Assembly (NCBI GenBank): GCA_023391695.1
Contig: JAEWAK010000027.1
Location: 348,637-412,636, forward strand
Direction of reading: 5' to 3'
Length of the DNA stretch: 64,000 bases
Origin: Bacillota bacterium
GTDB lineage: Bacteria > Bacillota > Clostridia > Lachnospirales > Lachnospiraceae
Shown here: positions 8,138 to 16,743 of the stretch, piece after piece
How positions within the stretch are numbered: position 1 is the first letter of the stretch
Layout: every line of letters begins with the position of its first letter
The notes under the pieces: model-generated
Database searches by the model: none
Told to the model about the DNA's origin: nothing
What the model saw: the letters and a program-made list of their open reading frames with translations, nothing else
Made by a program: the position numbers and the translations under genes

Positions 8138-9541
8138 CTAATTCTCCCCGCGAAGATAAGCTCTAACCTCTTCTTCAATGGGATCGTAAAGGTCCGGTGT
8201 CACCTTAATATATTTACAGGCTTCATATAAAACCGGGACCACATCTTTATGGATTCCGACACAATGATGGATATAAGGTCCTTCCACAATCTTTGCTTCC
8301 AGCCTTTTTAAGTTCTCTACCTCTACCCAGAGGTAAGTACCTTTTGTATAAGGTCCGTCCACCCCTTTGGCACGGCCTAAAAGCAGGGAATATTCCCCGT
8401 TATCACCGTCAAACCGGCACAGGGTCACATCGCCCTGTTTTGCCTGTGCTTCCACCGCACCGGGATAGTCAAATGCCAGAGGGTAGCCGATGGCAGGCTT
8501 TTCCTTTGCAACGGATATGGGCCATGGGCCGCAGTGCTGTAATAATTCCCCGTTTTCATTATCCGGGTGGCGGACAGTCCAGTCCGCAAAGAAAGATCTG
8601 GTATCATCCAGAACCGCCGCTTCCACCATGACTGCCGTTATGGCACCGTGTATATCGGTTTCACAGACTACGGGGATCCCTTCTTCATTTAATAAGGAAT
8701 TGGCCGCACAGGGCATGATTCCGATTTCACCCTGAAGGGCATTCCAGCACTGGATGGCAATGGCGTTACATCCGTACTTGTCTGCCAGCTGTTTCATGGC
8801 AACTTTGAGGGCAGCCACATTCTCCAGTTCTTCGTCCTTAATTTTGACGTTCATATTTTCTTTTACATAAGCGATTACTTTTGCAACTTCACGGCCGTCT
8901 TCTTTTACCTTTTTTAATTCCTTGGTCAGTTCCGGCATGGGAATGGGTGAAAGCTGTATATTATACTTCTCTAACAACTCTCCTTCGTTACACATGGTAG
9001 ACCAGAAATCAAAGGGCCTTGGTGCAATCTGAAGGATTCTGGTATGTTTAAAAACCTTAACCACATTACAGACAGCTAAGAAGTCATGTATTCCCCTGGA
9101 AAATTCCGCATCCTCCAGGCGGCAGTTATTCATATAAGTAAATGGAACCTGAAATCTTCTAAGTACCTTGCCTGTTGCAAATAAACCGCACTGGCTGTCT
9201 CTTAAACGGATACCGTTTTCATCCGGCCGTTCATCCCTGGGTCCCCATAACAGCACGGGAAGATTCATCATTCTTGCAAGCCTGGCAAGGACATATTCGG
9301 TACCAAAATTGCAATGAGGAAAGAATAACCCGTCTACTTTTTCTTTCGTAAACTTCTCATAAACTTTCTGCATGTCCTCGTCGTTGTACAAAAGTCCTTC
9401 CTCATTGATATCCGTTATGTCAACAAATTCGACACCAAGTTCTTCTAATTTCTTACGTGTAAGATTCGCATATTTCACTGCATCCGGTGCACTGAAAATA
9501 CTTCTTCTGGTTGGTGCAAACCCTAATTTCACTTTTTTCAT
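8138..9541 (-). CDS. L-fucose/L-arabinose isomerase family protein
   Basis: Members of this family interconvert aldoses and ketoses using Mn2+. The protein (467 residues from this start) begins KKVKLGFAPTRRSIFSAPDA, has the central domain with AIAIQCWNALQGEIGIMPC and VVCETDIHGAITAVM (metal-ligand glutamate and aspartate positions), and a C-terminal domain with HCGPWP and the histidine-rich PYIHHCVGIHKD. An upstream in-frame ATG at 9553 is also possible. It heads the isomerase-tktA-tktB-kinase operon, divergent from a lacI-type gene. It is not close to FucI or AraA proper, so the substrate is open; D-apiose is proposed from the operon and the nearby apiosidase-like gene. Confidence 0.8.
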   Translation of the reverse strand: MKKVKLGFAPTRRSIFSAPDAVKYANLTRKKLEELGVEFVDITDINEEGLLYNDEDMQKVYEKFTKEKVDGLFFPHCNFGTEYVLARLARMMNLPVLLWGPRDERPDENGIRLRDSQCGLFATGKVLRRFQVPFTYMNNCRLEDAEFSRGIHDFLAVCNVVKVFKHTRILQIAPRPFDFWSTMCNEGELLEKYNIQLSPIPMPELTKELKKVKEDGREVAKVIAYVKENMNVKIKDEELENVAALKVAMKQLADKYGCNAIAIQCWNALQGEIGIMPCAANSLLNEEGIPVVCETDIHGAITAVMVEAAVLDDTRSFFADWTVRHPDNENGELLQHCGPWPISVAKEKPAIGYPLAFDYPGAVEAQAKQGDVTLCRFDGDNGEYSLLLGRAKGVDGPYTKGTYLWVEVENLKRLEAKIVEGPYIHHCVGIHKDVVPVLYEACKYIKVTPDLYDPIEEEVRAYLRGEN

Positions 9542-9637
9542 CCTGCTCTCCATTCTGTTCTGTTTCCTGAACCTGATTCATGTGGTGTGTTCTGTTACAT
9601 ATAATTTTTTAATTTAATTACAACTTAATTATATTTA

Positions 9638-9705
9638 ATTTTTACTAAATTGTCAATTGTATCAATTTAATTTTATATTAAATATTCAATTTGATTTAAT
9701 AAAAT
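9638..9705. promoter_or_regulatory. Candidate operator sites in the isomerase/lacI divergent region
   Basis: Three similar AT-rich dyads occur: ATTTTTACTAAAT (9638-9650), ATTTTATATTAAAT (9670-9683) and ATTTAATAAAAT (9694-9705). The last is the complement of the 12-mer found twice ahead of the apiosidase-like gene. Low complexity makes chance matches likely, so this is suggestive only. Confidence 0.4.
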
Positions 9706-9715
9706 TAAGTTTTGG

Positions 9716-9744
9716 TTGACGTAGGCAAGATTTTACTGTACTCT
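9716..9744 (+). promoter_or_regulatory. Possible promoter of the lacI-type gene
   Basis: TTGACG (9716-9721) is followed after 17 bases by the weak hexamer TACTCT. It is followed by GGAGG and the start codon at 9784. The -10 match is poor. Confidence 0.4.
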
Positions 9745-9783
9745 ATTTAATAATGGAAGTCAAAACTACGAATGGAGGTTATT

Positions 9784-10791
9784 ATGTCAATCTCTGCAAA
9801 AGAACTTGCCGAAATATTAAATTTATCCCCTGCAACGGTTTCCATGGTTTTAAATAATAAGCCCGGTATCAGTGAACAGACCAGAAAACTGGTTATGGAT
9901 GCCGCTGCCGATCATGGGTATCAATCATCCAAAAAGCAGCTTCAAAAAAATACAAATAAAACCATACAATTTGTAATTTACAAAAAATATGGCACGGTGG
10001 TATCGGATACTCCGTTTTTTTCACAGGTAACGGAAGGAATTAATTATGAGTGTTCCCAAAACGGTTATCACCTGCAGATTACCTATCTGTATGATAATGA
10101 GTTTATAAACGAACAAATTGAGGATTTAAAAAGGACAAGCAGTGACGGGATCTTGCTGCTGGGAACGGAAATGACTTCCAAAGATTATCTGCTTTTTCAG
10201 AATTTAAAGATTCCTTTTGTAATTTTAGACAGTTATTTTGATGATATTAATTGCGATGCCGTATTGATCAATAATGTACAGGGTGCTTACCTGGCTACGG
10301 AATATCTTGCCTTAGGAGGACACAGTAAGATCGGCTATCTCCGTTCCAATACAAGAATAAGCAATTTTGAAGAACGGGAAGACGGATATTATAAGTCCCT
10401 GCGCCACAACAGTATTCCCACCGGCCACCCTTATGTCGTAAACATTACACCGACTACGGAACAGGCCTATCTGGATATCTGTAATTATCTAAAAGGAGAC
10501 CCCGCTTTACCGACTGCTTATTTTGCTGATAATGATATTATAGCGGCAGCTGCAATCCGGGCTTTTAAGGAATTTAACATTAAGGTGCCGGAACAGGTAT
10601 CGATTATCGGTTTCGACGATATGCCCATATGCCAGTTTACGGATCCGACTTTAACCACTATGTATGTGCCGAAGCAGCGGCTGGGCGCTCTTGCCGTCGA
10701 CCGGTTACTGGACCGGATAAAAGGATCCAATACGGAAAATATTAAAATTGAACTGGCGGTGCAGTTAATCAAAAGGGACAGTGTGAAATAA
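9784..10791 (+). CDS. LacI-family transcriptional regulator
   Basis: A DNA-binding repressor with the classic N-terminal helix-turn-helix and hinge (residues 1-55: ISAKELAEILNLSPATVSMV then NNKPGISEQTRK) and a periplasmic-binding-like sugar sensor (residues about 60-335) ending with the DDMPICQFTDPTLTTM segment typical of the family. An ATG at 9772 is in frame, but the one at 9784 has GGAGG five bases upstream and gives the normal N-terminus. It is divergent from the isomerase operon and most likely controls it. A terminator follows directly. Confidence 0.9.
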   Translation: MSISAKELAEILNLSPATVSMVLNNKPGISEQTRKLVMDAAADHGYQSSKKQLQKNTNKTIQFVIYKKYGTVVSDTPFFSQVTEGINYECSQNGYHLQITYLYDNEFINEQIEDLKRTSSDGILLLGTEMTSKDYLLFQNLKIPFVILDSYFDDINCDAVLINNVQGAYLATEYLALGGHSKIGYLRSNTRISNFEEREDGYYKSLRHNSIPTGHPYVVNITPTTEQAYLDICNYLKGDPALPTAYFADNDIIAAAAIRAFKEFNIKVPEQVSIIGFDDMPICQFTDPTLTTMYVPKQRLGALAVDRLLDRIKGSNTENIKIELAVQLIKRDSVK

Positions 10792-10806
10792 AAAACAATT
10801 TTACCG

Positions 10807-10836
10807 GCCAGCGTCTTATGACGCTGGCTTTCGTTT
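10807..10836 (+). terminator. Terminator of the lacI-type gene
   Basis: GCCAGCGTC (10807-10815) and GACGCTGGC (10820-10828) form a perfect 9-bp stem with loop TTAT, followed by TTTCGTTT. Confidence 0.8.
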
Positions 10837-10862
10837 ATGTTCAAGCCCTGGGCCTTTGCCAC

Positions 10863-12131
10863 TTATTTTTTATTCATCGAAATTAAATTATCCAAATATA
10901 CCGACTTCATCTGTTTACTGGCCATAGCCTGTTTTATGGGCGGCAGCTTTAATATGGAGGATAAAACCGCAGCCATGGCCCTGTGGCTGCCAAAGGCCTG
11001 ATTATCAAAAATCAGGTTTTGAAGCATTCCTTTTTCAATTGCCATAAGTACGGTTCTGTGCACGGAATTTACCGGTGTTATGATTTTCTGGTTCCTTCTT
11101 TGTAACATCATGCTCTTCTTGCTGCAGTTCCTTACGCAGACTCCGCAGCCAAGACAGACTTCCTCATTTATCTTAATTGTCTTTTTTCCGTTTTCATCCG
11201 AAACGGTCTCAATGGCACCGATGGGACAGACTTTTAAACACCTTCCGCATTTCGTACAACTGTCCTCATTAATTTTAGGTATATAATTGGTTGTCTGTAC
11301 CGGATGCAGCATACCGAATTTTTTGGAAGCGATCATTGCCTCACAGCAGCAGCCGCAGCAATTGCAGATAAAGGTTACCCCTTCCCGGACATTTTCCCCG
11401 CATTGTACCAGATTGTGCTCATAAGCCTGGTGCAGAAGCTCAATTCCTTCCGAGGCATCTGCCTTTCTGGCAAAATTGTATTTGATTAAGGAGGCCGCCG
11501 CATTCCCAAAGGTCATGCATATATCCATGGGCGCATCACAGGCATGGCCTGCATGATGCATTTTATGGCGGCAGTAACAGGTACTGATACCGATATGTTC
11601 CGCACTTTTTATGATATGGCTTGCCCTCTCAAAATCCAGTATCTGGACTTCATTTTCATTGGTAAGGACACCTTCCTGGACAAATACCCTGCCAAGTCTG
11701 GTTTCCGTACTTAAGAATAATTCTTTTACAAAGTCTTCTTCCACATTTAAATATTGATAAAAAAGTTCCCCCAGTAATTTCTGGTCAATATCGTTGCGGG
11801 TCCTCATCATTGAAAACTCGAAAAATCCCGCCATGGGCGGCGGAAGCATATATTGTCTGGTTCCGTTATTATCCATATCCAGAAGCAGCGCCCTGCTGGC
11901 AAGCCGGTTTAAGAGTTTTTCTGTTCTTACTTCATCCATCTTCCAGACCTTTGCGGCTTTTTTCACCGTAAACGGCCGGATTGGAAGCTGTGCTACATAG
12001 GCCGCTTCCTTTTCGCTGAATAGTATACTTAGAATCTGGTAAAGTGTTTTGGAAGGCGGGGCTCCCTGGGGAAATTTATTGATTCTTTCTTCCAGGCTTT
12101 TATAAGCCGATTTTCCTACTATATGTGACAT
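10863..12131 (-). CDS. 4Fe-4S dicluster protein with N-terminal winged-helix-like region
   Basis: I recognise the architecture but not a defined function. The N-terminal 130 residues look like winged-helix DNA-binding sequence (TVKKAAKVWKMDEVRTEKLL). The middle has two cysteine-rich clusters: CYCRHKMHHAGHACDAPMD, and a CNCCGCCCEAM cluster. The C-terminal part has a bacterial ferredoxin pair, CTKCGRCLKVCP and CLGCGVCVRNC, able to hold two [4Fe-4S] clusters. Similar proteins are common in anaerobes. It lies between the lacI-type gene and the glycosidase gene but has no obvious role in sugar use. No signal peptide. Confidence 0.7.
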   Translation of the reverse strand: MSHIVGKSAYKSLEERINKFPQGAPPSKTLYQILSILFSEKEAAYVAQLPIRPFTVKKAAKVWKMDEVRTEKLLNRLASRALLLDMDNNGTRQYMLPPPMAGFFEFSMMRTRNDIDQKLLGELFYQYLNVEEDFVKELFLSTETRLGRVFVQEGVLTNENEVQILDFERASHIIKSAEHIGISTCYCRHKMHHAGHACDAPMDICMTFGNAAASLIKYNFARKADASEGIELLHQAYEHNLVQCGENVREGVTFICNCCGCCCEAMIASKKFGMLHPVQTTNYIPKINEDSCTKCGRCLKVCPIGAIETVSDENGKKTIKINEEVCLGCGVCVRNCSKKSMMLQRRNQKIITPVNSVHRTVLMAIEKGMLQNLIFDNQAFGSHRAMAAVLSSILKLPPIKQAMASKQMKSVYLDNLISMNKK

Positions 12132-12150
12132 CTTATCACCACCAATTGTT

Positions 12151-12188
12151 TTTACTTAAATATACCATATAACTATTTTTAAGTAAAG
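12151..12188. repeat. AT-rich inverted repeat between the glycosidase and Fe-S genes
   Basis: TTTACTTAAA and TTTAAGTAAA pair around an AT-rich loop. It overlaps the 3' end of the glycosidase gene and the promoter area of the Fe-S gene, so it could be a weak terminator, an operator, or both. Confidence 0.4.
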
Positions 12189-13540
12189 CAGTTGCACGGC
12201 AGGGAACACCGGTCCCTTATTTCCTTTATAACTAAGACAAAGTCACTGCTCCCGTCTTCCCTGGTTACCGGTTTTGCCGTTAGCGATTCCTGTCCCGTTA
12301 CCTCTTTTATAAAACTATATGTACCGCAAACCGGATCATACCAGTAAACATCCATGGTTTTTCCGCTAAAAGAGGTCACATCAACCGTTACCGCATTGCC
12401 GTTATAAATATAGCAAAAGATATAGCCCGCACCGGCAAAGACCAGGTTGTAATCATATCGGCTGCCCTGTCCGGACAATAAAAGTTCCTGTGCAGGATGT
12501 CCGTTTACAAAATCCACACTATTCATCAGGTCGGACAAATGCCGCATTTGGGCTCCCCCTTCATGATGTAGGGCATCCTGCCAGAAAGTTTTAGCACCAA
12601 AAGCTCCCTTTTTCTCAGATTCCCGGTAAAACTGCATGATGGAATTATGGCCATAGGTATGTCCAAACGCTCCTGCAAATACGGCCCAATAGGCATATCT
12701 TCTGACATCTCTCGCCTTCCAGTAAGGCTGGCTCTCATCATGAAGCCCCTGAAGGATCTCTTCATAAGACGGTTCTCCGTCAATTGTCGGCTTTGGAGGA
12801 TTCAACTCATAATCTTTGCTAACATACCGCCAGTTGTCTTCGCCAAAATACTCCTCCGTTACGGCATTATCATCCCAGGCTCCAAGAGATGCCTGATCGT
12901 ATCTTCGGTGGCCGGATTGAAACATATTAAAATCCAGCCAGGTTTTATCATGAAACCATGTAGAGGATGAGGTTCTCCCAAAAGGGTGATACCCTACCAG
13001 CCGGTCCGGGTTTTTTGCTTTCATCATTTCCCCTGTTTTGTTAAATACCGTCTCATTCACGTTGCCCCTTACATCCCCTCCGACAATCCAGACCAGATTG
13101 GGATAATTTTTATACCTGTCTAATATGAAATTCATATAAGTTTCCAGGTTATCCGTTGTTAAATATCCTCCTTTTACCATACTGCTTCCCCAAACCGGCA
13201 GGATTCCCATATAAAGCCCAAGTTCCTCAGCCATGGCAACCACCTTATCAATATGTTCCCAATAATCTCCTGCCGTATTAATCTCATTAAAATTTTGATC
13301 CACTAACGGAGTATCACCATTCAGATTCGTTTGTTCCGGTGAATGGATGAAATCAGATAAAATAATTGTATACCCTTTCTCTTTCCTGTTTTTCAGATAC
13401 TGGAAGGATTCCTCCAGTGTGAGCTTTTGAAATACAAGCCATGCCGTATCTCCCATCCAAAAAAATGGTTTTGTACCGTTAATTAAATACCTGCCGTTGC
13501 TGCTAACCTTTAATACACCATAATCCCAGGGTTTATTCAT
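12179..13540 (-). CDS. Apiosidase-like glycoside hydrolase (DUF4038, GH140-type)
   Basis: The DUF4038 family, whose characterised GH140 members release D-apiose from rhamnogalacturonan II, is recognised by the N-terminal FFWMGDTAWLVFQKL (residues 26-40). Candidate catalytic residues are Asp156 in WIVGGDVRGN and Glu256 in TIDGEPSYE. A C-terminal beta domain (about residues 370-445) fits the 'putative collagen-binding' domain that accompanies it. The ATG at 13540 has GAGGT upstream and gives 453 residues; the longer in-frame start at 13573 lacks a good site. There is no signal peptide, so it should act on imported glycosides. The last dozen residues look unrelated. It is probably a monocistronic gene with its own promoter. 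Confidence 0.75.
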   Translation of the reverse strand: MNKPWDYGVLKVSSNGRYLINGTKPFFWMGDTAWLVFQKLTLEESFQYLKNRKEKGYTIILSDFIHSPEQTNLNGDTPLVDQNFNEINTAGDYWEHIDKVVAMAEELGLYMGILPVWGSSMVKGGYLTTDNLETYMNFILDRYKNYPNLVWIVGGDVRGNVNETVFNKTGEMMKAKNPDRLVGYHPFGRTSSSTWFHDKTWLDFNMFQSGHRRYDQASLGAWDDNAVTEEYFGEDNWRYVSKDYELNPPKPTIDGEPSYEEILQGLHDESQPYWKARDVRRYAYWAVFAGAFGHTYGHNSIMQFYRESEKKGAFGAKTFWQDALHHEGGAQMRHLSDLMNSVDFVNGHPAQELLLSGQGSRYDYNLVFAGAGYIFCYIYNGNAVTVDVTSFSGKTMDVYWYDPVCGTYSFIKEVTGQESLTAKPVTREDGSSDFVLVIKEIRDRCSLPCNCFT

Positions 13541-13644
13541 ATTTACCTCGCATTCCGCCGCCCAAGCCGGCATAAAATCCGATAAAAGAATTGTAATGAG
13601 GTATCATTTCTTATTTTCTTTAATCTTCCTCATACTTTTATTGA

Positions 13645-13678
13645 ATTTTATTAAATTTATAACTACATTTTATTAAAT
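13645..13678 (-). promoter_or_regulatory. Tandem candidate operators upstream of the apiosidase-like gene
   Basis: The 12-mer ATTTTATTAAAT occurs at 13645-13656 and again at 13667-13678, exactly 22 bp apart, or two helical turns. Its complement is at 9694-9705 in the isomerase promoter region. This is consistent with shared control by the LacI-type protein. Confidence 0.4.
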
Positions 13679-13759
13679 ACATCGGAACTTTTCAATAGGA
13701 ATCAACAAAAAGTTAACTTTTCTTTTTATTTTTAGGAAATTAACGGAATTACTCAATGA

Positions 13760-13796
13760 TAAAGGCAGCCGTATTCAAAATACCGTCCGCCTTTAT
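13760..13796 (-). terminator. Terminator of the M16 peptidase gene
   Basis: AAAGGCAGCCGTATT pairs imperfectly with AATACCGTCCGCCTTT around a short loop, 30 bp beyond the stop codon. Confidence 0.6.
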
Positions 13797-13825
13797 AGAA
13801 ATAAATATTAAATTTATATCATTTA

Positions 13826-15073
13826 TTAAAACAAGTTAAGTTTATTCACATTTTCCAGGTTACCAACCAAAGATATACTGCAATTTTCCTTTACCAGATA
13901 CTTTTTTACAAAGTCCATAATTTCTTCTTTCGTAACTTCATTTACTCTATCAATGGTTTCTTCTAAAGGAATGATATAATTTTTCAAAAGTATGGATTTA
14001 CCGTTACTGTTCATCCGGTTCTTCGCACTTTCATTTCCCATTATCAGTTCTGTTTTGATCTGTTCTTTTGACATGGATAATTCATCCTCTGTTAAACCAT
14101 TCAATTTTAAATCTTCAATGATATCAAAAGTATTTTTAAAAACCGGCTCCAGCTGGTTTGGATTCATAGCTCCGTATATATGCAATAAACCGGCTTTTTT
14201 ATAGGAACTGCCATAAGAGTATATGGTGTAGGTAAGTCCAAGATTTTCACGAATGACCTGAAATAACCTGGAATTAATACTTCCGCCTAAAACAGAATTC
14301 AATATAGTTAAGGCATATTTTTCATCGGCATCGGCTACAACCGAGTCAAAAGCAATATTTAAATGAAGCTGTTCCACGTCTTTTTCTTTTGTATAAATGG
14401 ACGGATGATAGATTGGCACCGTACAATCAGGCTGTCTTTGACCTGTAGGAATACCGGAAAAGTTTGTTTCTAAAAGTTCCATAACTTCCTCTTCGTTAAT
14501 GTTTCCAGCTATGGATATCACTATATTTTCAGAAACATAATACTTGGAGATAAAATCCAGAATTTCCTGTCTGGTTGTTGCTTTTACGTTTTTCTTGCTG
14601 CCGGAAATCTGATAACCTAAAGGATGATTATCCCATATTTTCATTTGCAGCATCTCGTGAACCAGATCTTCCGGCGAATCATCATACATATCTATTTCCT
14701 CTATAATAACACCTTTTTCTTTTTCCAGTGCTTTATCATCAATCAGTGAATTGTTTAACATATCACCGATAATTTCTATGGCGATGGGCAGGTGTTCATC
14801 CAATGTCACCGCATAAAAGGAAGTACACTCTTTACTGGTATAAGCATTGATGTCTCCCCCGATTCTGGCCATGTCATCTGCTATCTGTTTTGCAGAACGA
14901 TTTTTAGTCCCTTTAAAAAGCATATGCTCAATTATATGTGAAATGCCATTATTTTTTTCATGTTCATTGGAGGATCCTACCTTGACCCACACTCCGAAAG
15001 CAGCACTCCTTAAATAAGGCATGGTTTCCAATACTACAGTTATTCCATTGGATAACTTTTTGTGATTTATCAT
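13826..15073 (-). CDS. M16-family zinc metallopeptidase (YmxG/MlpA-like)
   Basis: A pitrilysin/mitochondrial-processing-peptidase type protease of 415 residues. The inverted zinc motif HIIEH is at residues 46-50, with the distal glutamate in EEIDMYDDSPEDL near residue 125. The C-terminal half is the partner domain of the M16B fold. In Bacillus the homologue mlpA (ymxG) follows pnp and precedes the dpa genes, which fits the backbone here although other genes now intervene. The ATG at 15073 has GAAAGGAAG upstream. No signal peptide is visible, so it is cytoplasmic. Confidence 0.88.
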   Translation of the reverse strand: MINHKKLSNGITVVLETMPYLRSAAFGVWVKVGSSNEHEKNNGISHIIEHMLFKGTKNRSAKQIADDMARIGGDINAYTSKECTSFYAVTLDEHLPIAIEIIGDMLNNSLIDDKALEKEKGVIIEEIDMYDDSPEDLVHEMLQMKIWDNHPLGYQISGSKKNVKATTRQEILDFISKYYVSENIVISIAGNINEEEVMELLETNFSGIPTGQRQPDCTVPIYHPSIYTKEKDVEQLHLNIAFDSVVADADEKYALTILNSVLGGSINSRLFQVIRENLGLTYTIYSYGSSYKKAGLLHIYGAMNPNQLEPVFKNTFDIIEDLKLNGLTEDELSMSKEQIKTELIMGNESAKNRMNSNGKSILLKNYIIPLEETIDRVNEVTKEEIMDFVKKYLVKENCSISLVGNLENVNKLNLF

Positions 15074-15213
15074 GAATTACTTCCTTTCTTTTTTCATATA
15101 GCCTAAATTGTATCACTAAGTAAAAGAATATACAACACCAGAATACTTATATAGGAAGGAATCCAATTTAAAATGGAAATAACTGGCTCTTTCCGTTTAT
15201 TCAGGCTGAGAAT

Positions 15214-15240
15214 GAAAAAAGGCCGGAGTATTACTCTCCT
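15214..15240 (-). terminator. Terminator of the YcaQ-like gene
   Basis: On the minus strand AGGAGAGTAATACTCC is followed by GGCCTTTTTTC, a short hairpin with a six-T run. Confidence 0.65.
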
Positions 15241-15256
15241 GCTTCCACTTCCTCTT

Positions 15257-16447
15257 TTACGGTAAAAAATTAATATATTCAATTTTACTGCAGTCATTGA
15301 AGCCGGCAAACTTATTGATAGTACGCTTTAAACTTCCCTTTAATTTTTTCGTTGGCCTGACACCGTTTTCCAGCCAAATATTTTTAACCTGCAGACATCT
15401 GTTTTTCCTGTCGTTAATCATTTCAATCCTGCCGATTAAAGCGTCCCCGGAGAGGATTGGAAGGACATAGTACCCATATTTACGCTCTGCCTGAGGTATA
15501 TAGATTTCCCATTTATAATCAAAGCAGAATAAAGCTTTTACCAGTTTCCTGTCCCACAGCATATTATCGAGGGGAGCTATAAATTCTGTCCTGTCCTTCA
15601 GTACGGGTTCGTTTATTATTTCCTCAAGGAGATTTCTGTCTGCTTCCAGACAGTAAAGCCTGTCCTTTATATTTTCCACGGATAATTCAATAATTTTTTT
15701 CTCCTTAAACAGCTCCGTAAAAGCCCGGTTTCTGTCCTGTGCCTTCATATTCCGTATAAAGAGCCAGGCGTCCGAAGGCCTGTTCCATAAAAGCCCGACA
15801 GCTGAAATTCTTCGCAGGATATTCCATTTTATATATTCTATCTCTTCCGTTAAAGGGTCTTCTGCCCGGAATACTTCTTCGGGTAAATAATCCTCTGTTA
15901 AGGCATAATATTTGATCGTCCCCTTTTTATGATGAATGACTAAATCACCCCTAAAATACATGGTTTCCAATGCTACTCTGGAAAGGTTTGTATTGTTGCT
16001 CCAATACCAGTCAACTTTTTTACCCAGGTCGATGTCCTTGGAGCACAGGGGACCTTTTTCCCTTATCATTTCTATTATCCTGTCTGCTACGGCATCGACT
16101 TCTTTTTGGCTTCTGCTGTGATTTTTAAAATATTCCCGTATCCGTTTCGTATATTTCCAGTCACAGGTACCGATAATGGCGAGATTTTTATCATAATAAT
16201 CCATAAGGGCACGTTCTTCGTACAAAAGCTCATAAAGCATCCGCTTCGTAAAATATTTAACCCTTGACTGTAATACCAGTTCCCCATTTTTTCCACAGAC
16301 ATCGATGGGATCAAACTGAATACAGCCGGCCTGCCTTACAAACTCTTTGATACCTTCCTTACCGTTAAATTTATACTCCCCGATTAATCCATGTTTTAAC
16401 AGGATAAATCTTCTTGCCTGTTTATTCGTCAGTTTATACTGTTCCAT
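15257..16447 (-). CDS. Winged-helix DNA glycosylase of the YcaQ/AlkX family
   Basis: YcaQ-type enzymes unhook interstrand DNA crosslinks and remove bulky alkylated bases. The 396-residue protein matches the HTH_42 architecture of tandem winged helices followed by a beta domain. The catalytic Gln-X-Asp motif is visible as QFD at residues 44-46 (CIQFDPIDV), and ALMDYYDKNLAIIGTCDW near residue 85 and FIAPLDNMLWDRKLV near 295 are family-typical. It is a single gene with its own terminator, downstream of the CsbD gene but separated by 500 bp and a repeat. No damage-inducible operator is evident. Confidence 0.8.
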   Translation of the reverse strand: MEQYKLTNKQARRFILLKHGLIGEYKFNGKEGIKEFVRQAGCIQFDPIDVCGKNGELVLQSRVKYFTKRMLYELLYEERALMDYYDKNLAIIGTCDWKYTKRIREYFKNHSRSQKEVDAVADRIIEMIREKGPLCSKDIDLGKKVDWYWSNNTNLSRVALETMYFRGDLVIHHKKGTIKYYALTEDYLPEEVFRAEDPLTEEIEYIKWNILRRISAVGLLWNRPSDAWLFIRNMKAQDRNRAFTELFKEKKIIELSVENIKDRLYCLEADRNLLEEIINEPVLKDRTEFIAPLDNMLWDRKLVKALFCFDYKWEIYIPQAERKYGYYVLPILSGDALIGRIEMINDRKNRCLQVKNIWLENGVRPTKKLKGSLKRTINKFAGFNDCSKIEYINFLP

Positions 16448-16516
16448 ATTTGGCTCCCGTCTGCCTGTTCTGCCAGGCTTAAAATATAACCTCCCCCGGC
16501 ACCGTACAAGGATTTA

Positions 16517-16550
16517 TTGAAAACCCCGACAGACTGAGGTTTTCAATATC
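16517..16550. repeat. Intergenic hairpin upstream of the YcaQ-like gene
   Basis: ATTGAAAACC and GGTTTTCAAT pair around a 14-base loop. No T-run follows on the minus strand side that would make a good terminator. Confidence 0.5.
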
Positions 16551-16571
16551 CCGTAATATGGTACTGGCGGA

Positions 16572-16743
16572 GTCAAAGCGGATATTCCAGGTCCGCTACG
16601 CTATTTGCTCATAACCTTATACCTGCTACGCAGGTATTTCAGTCGGAGCATGAACTAAGCATGAACTCCGGCTGAAAAGTTAAGTCCCTAACCCACTGCT
16701 TACACTCCGCTAAGAAGCGGGGATACTTACTTGTAAGGCTAAA
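16572..16743 (+). repeat. Dispersed repeat family 1, longest copy (172 bp)
   Basis: Has the common ends (GTCAAAGCGGATATTCCAGG at the left, CTTACTTGTAAGGCTAAA at the right). The middle carries extra hairpins: ACCTGCtacGCAGGT, and CGGAGCATGAA repeated around a loop and pairing with CTCCGGCTGAA. It may be the full-length form from which shorter copies derive. Confidence 0.7.

Noticed and set aside
15103..15309. Minus-strand frame of 68 codons overlapping the end of the YcaQ-like gene
   Set aside because: Overlaps both the gene end and its terminator, and shows no protein-like conservation pattern.
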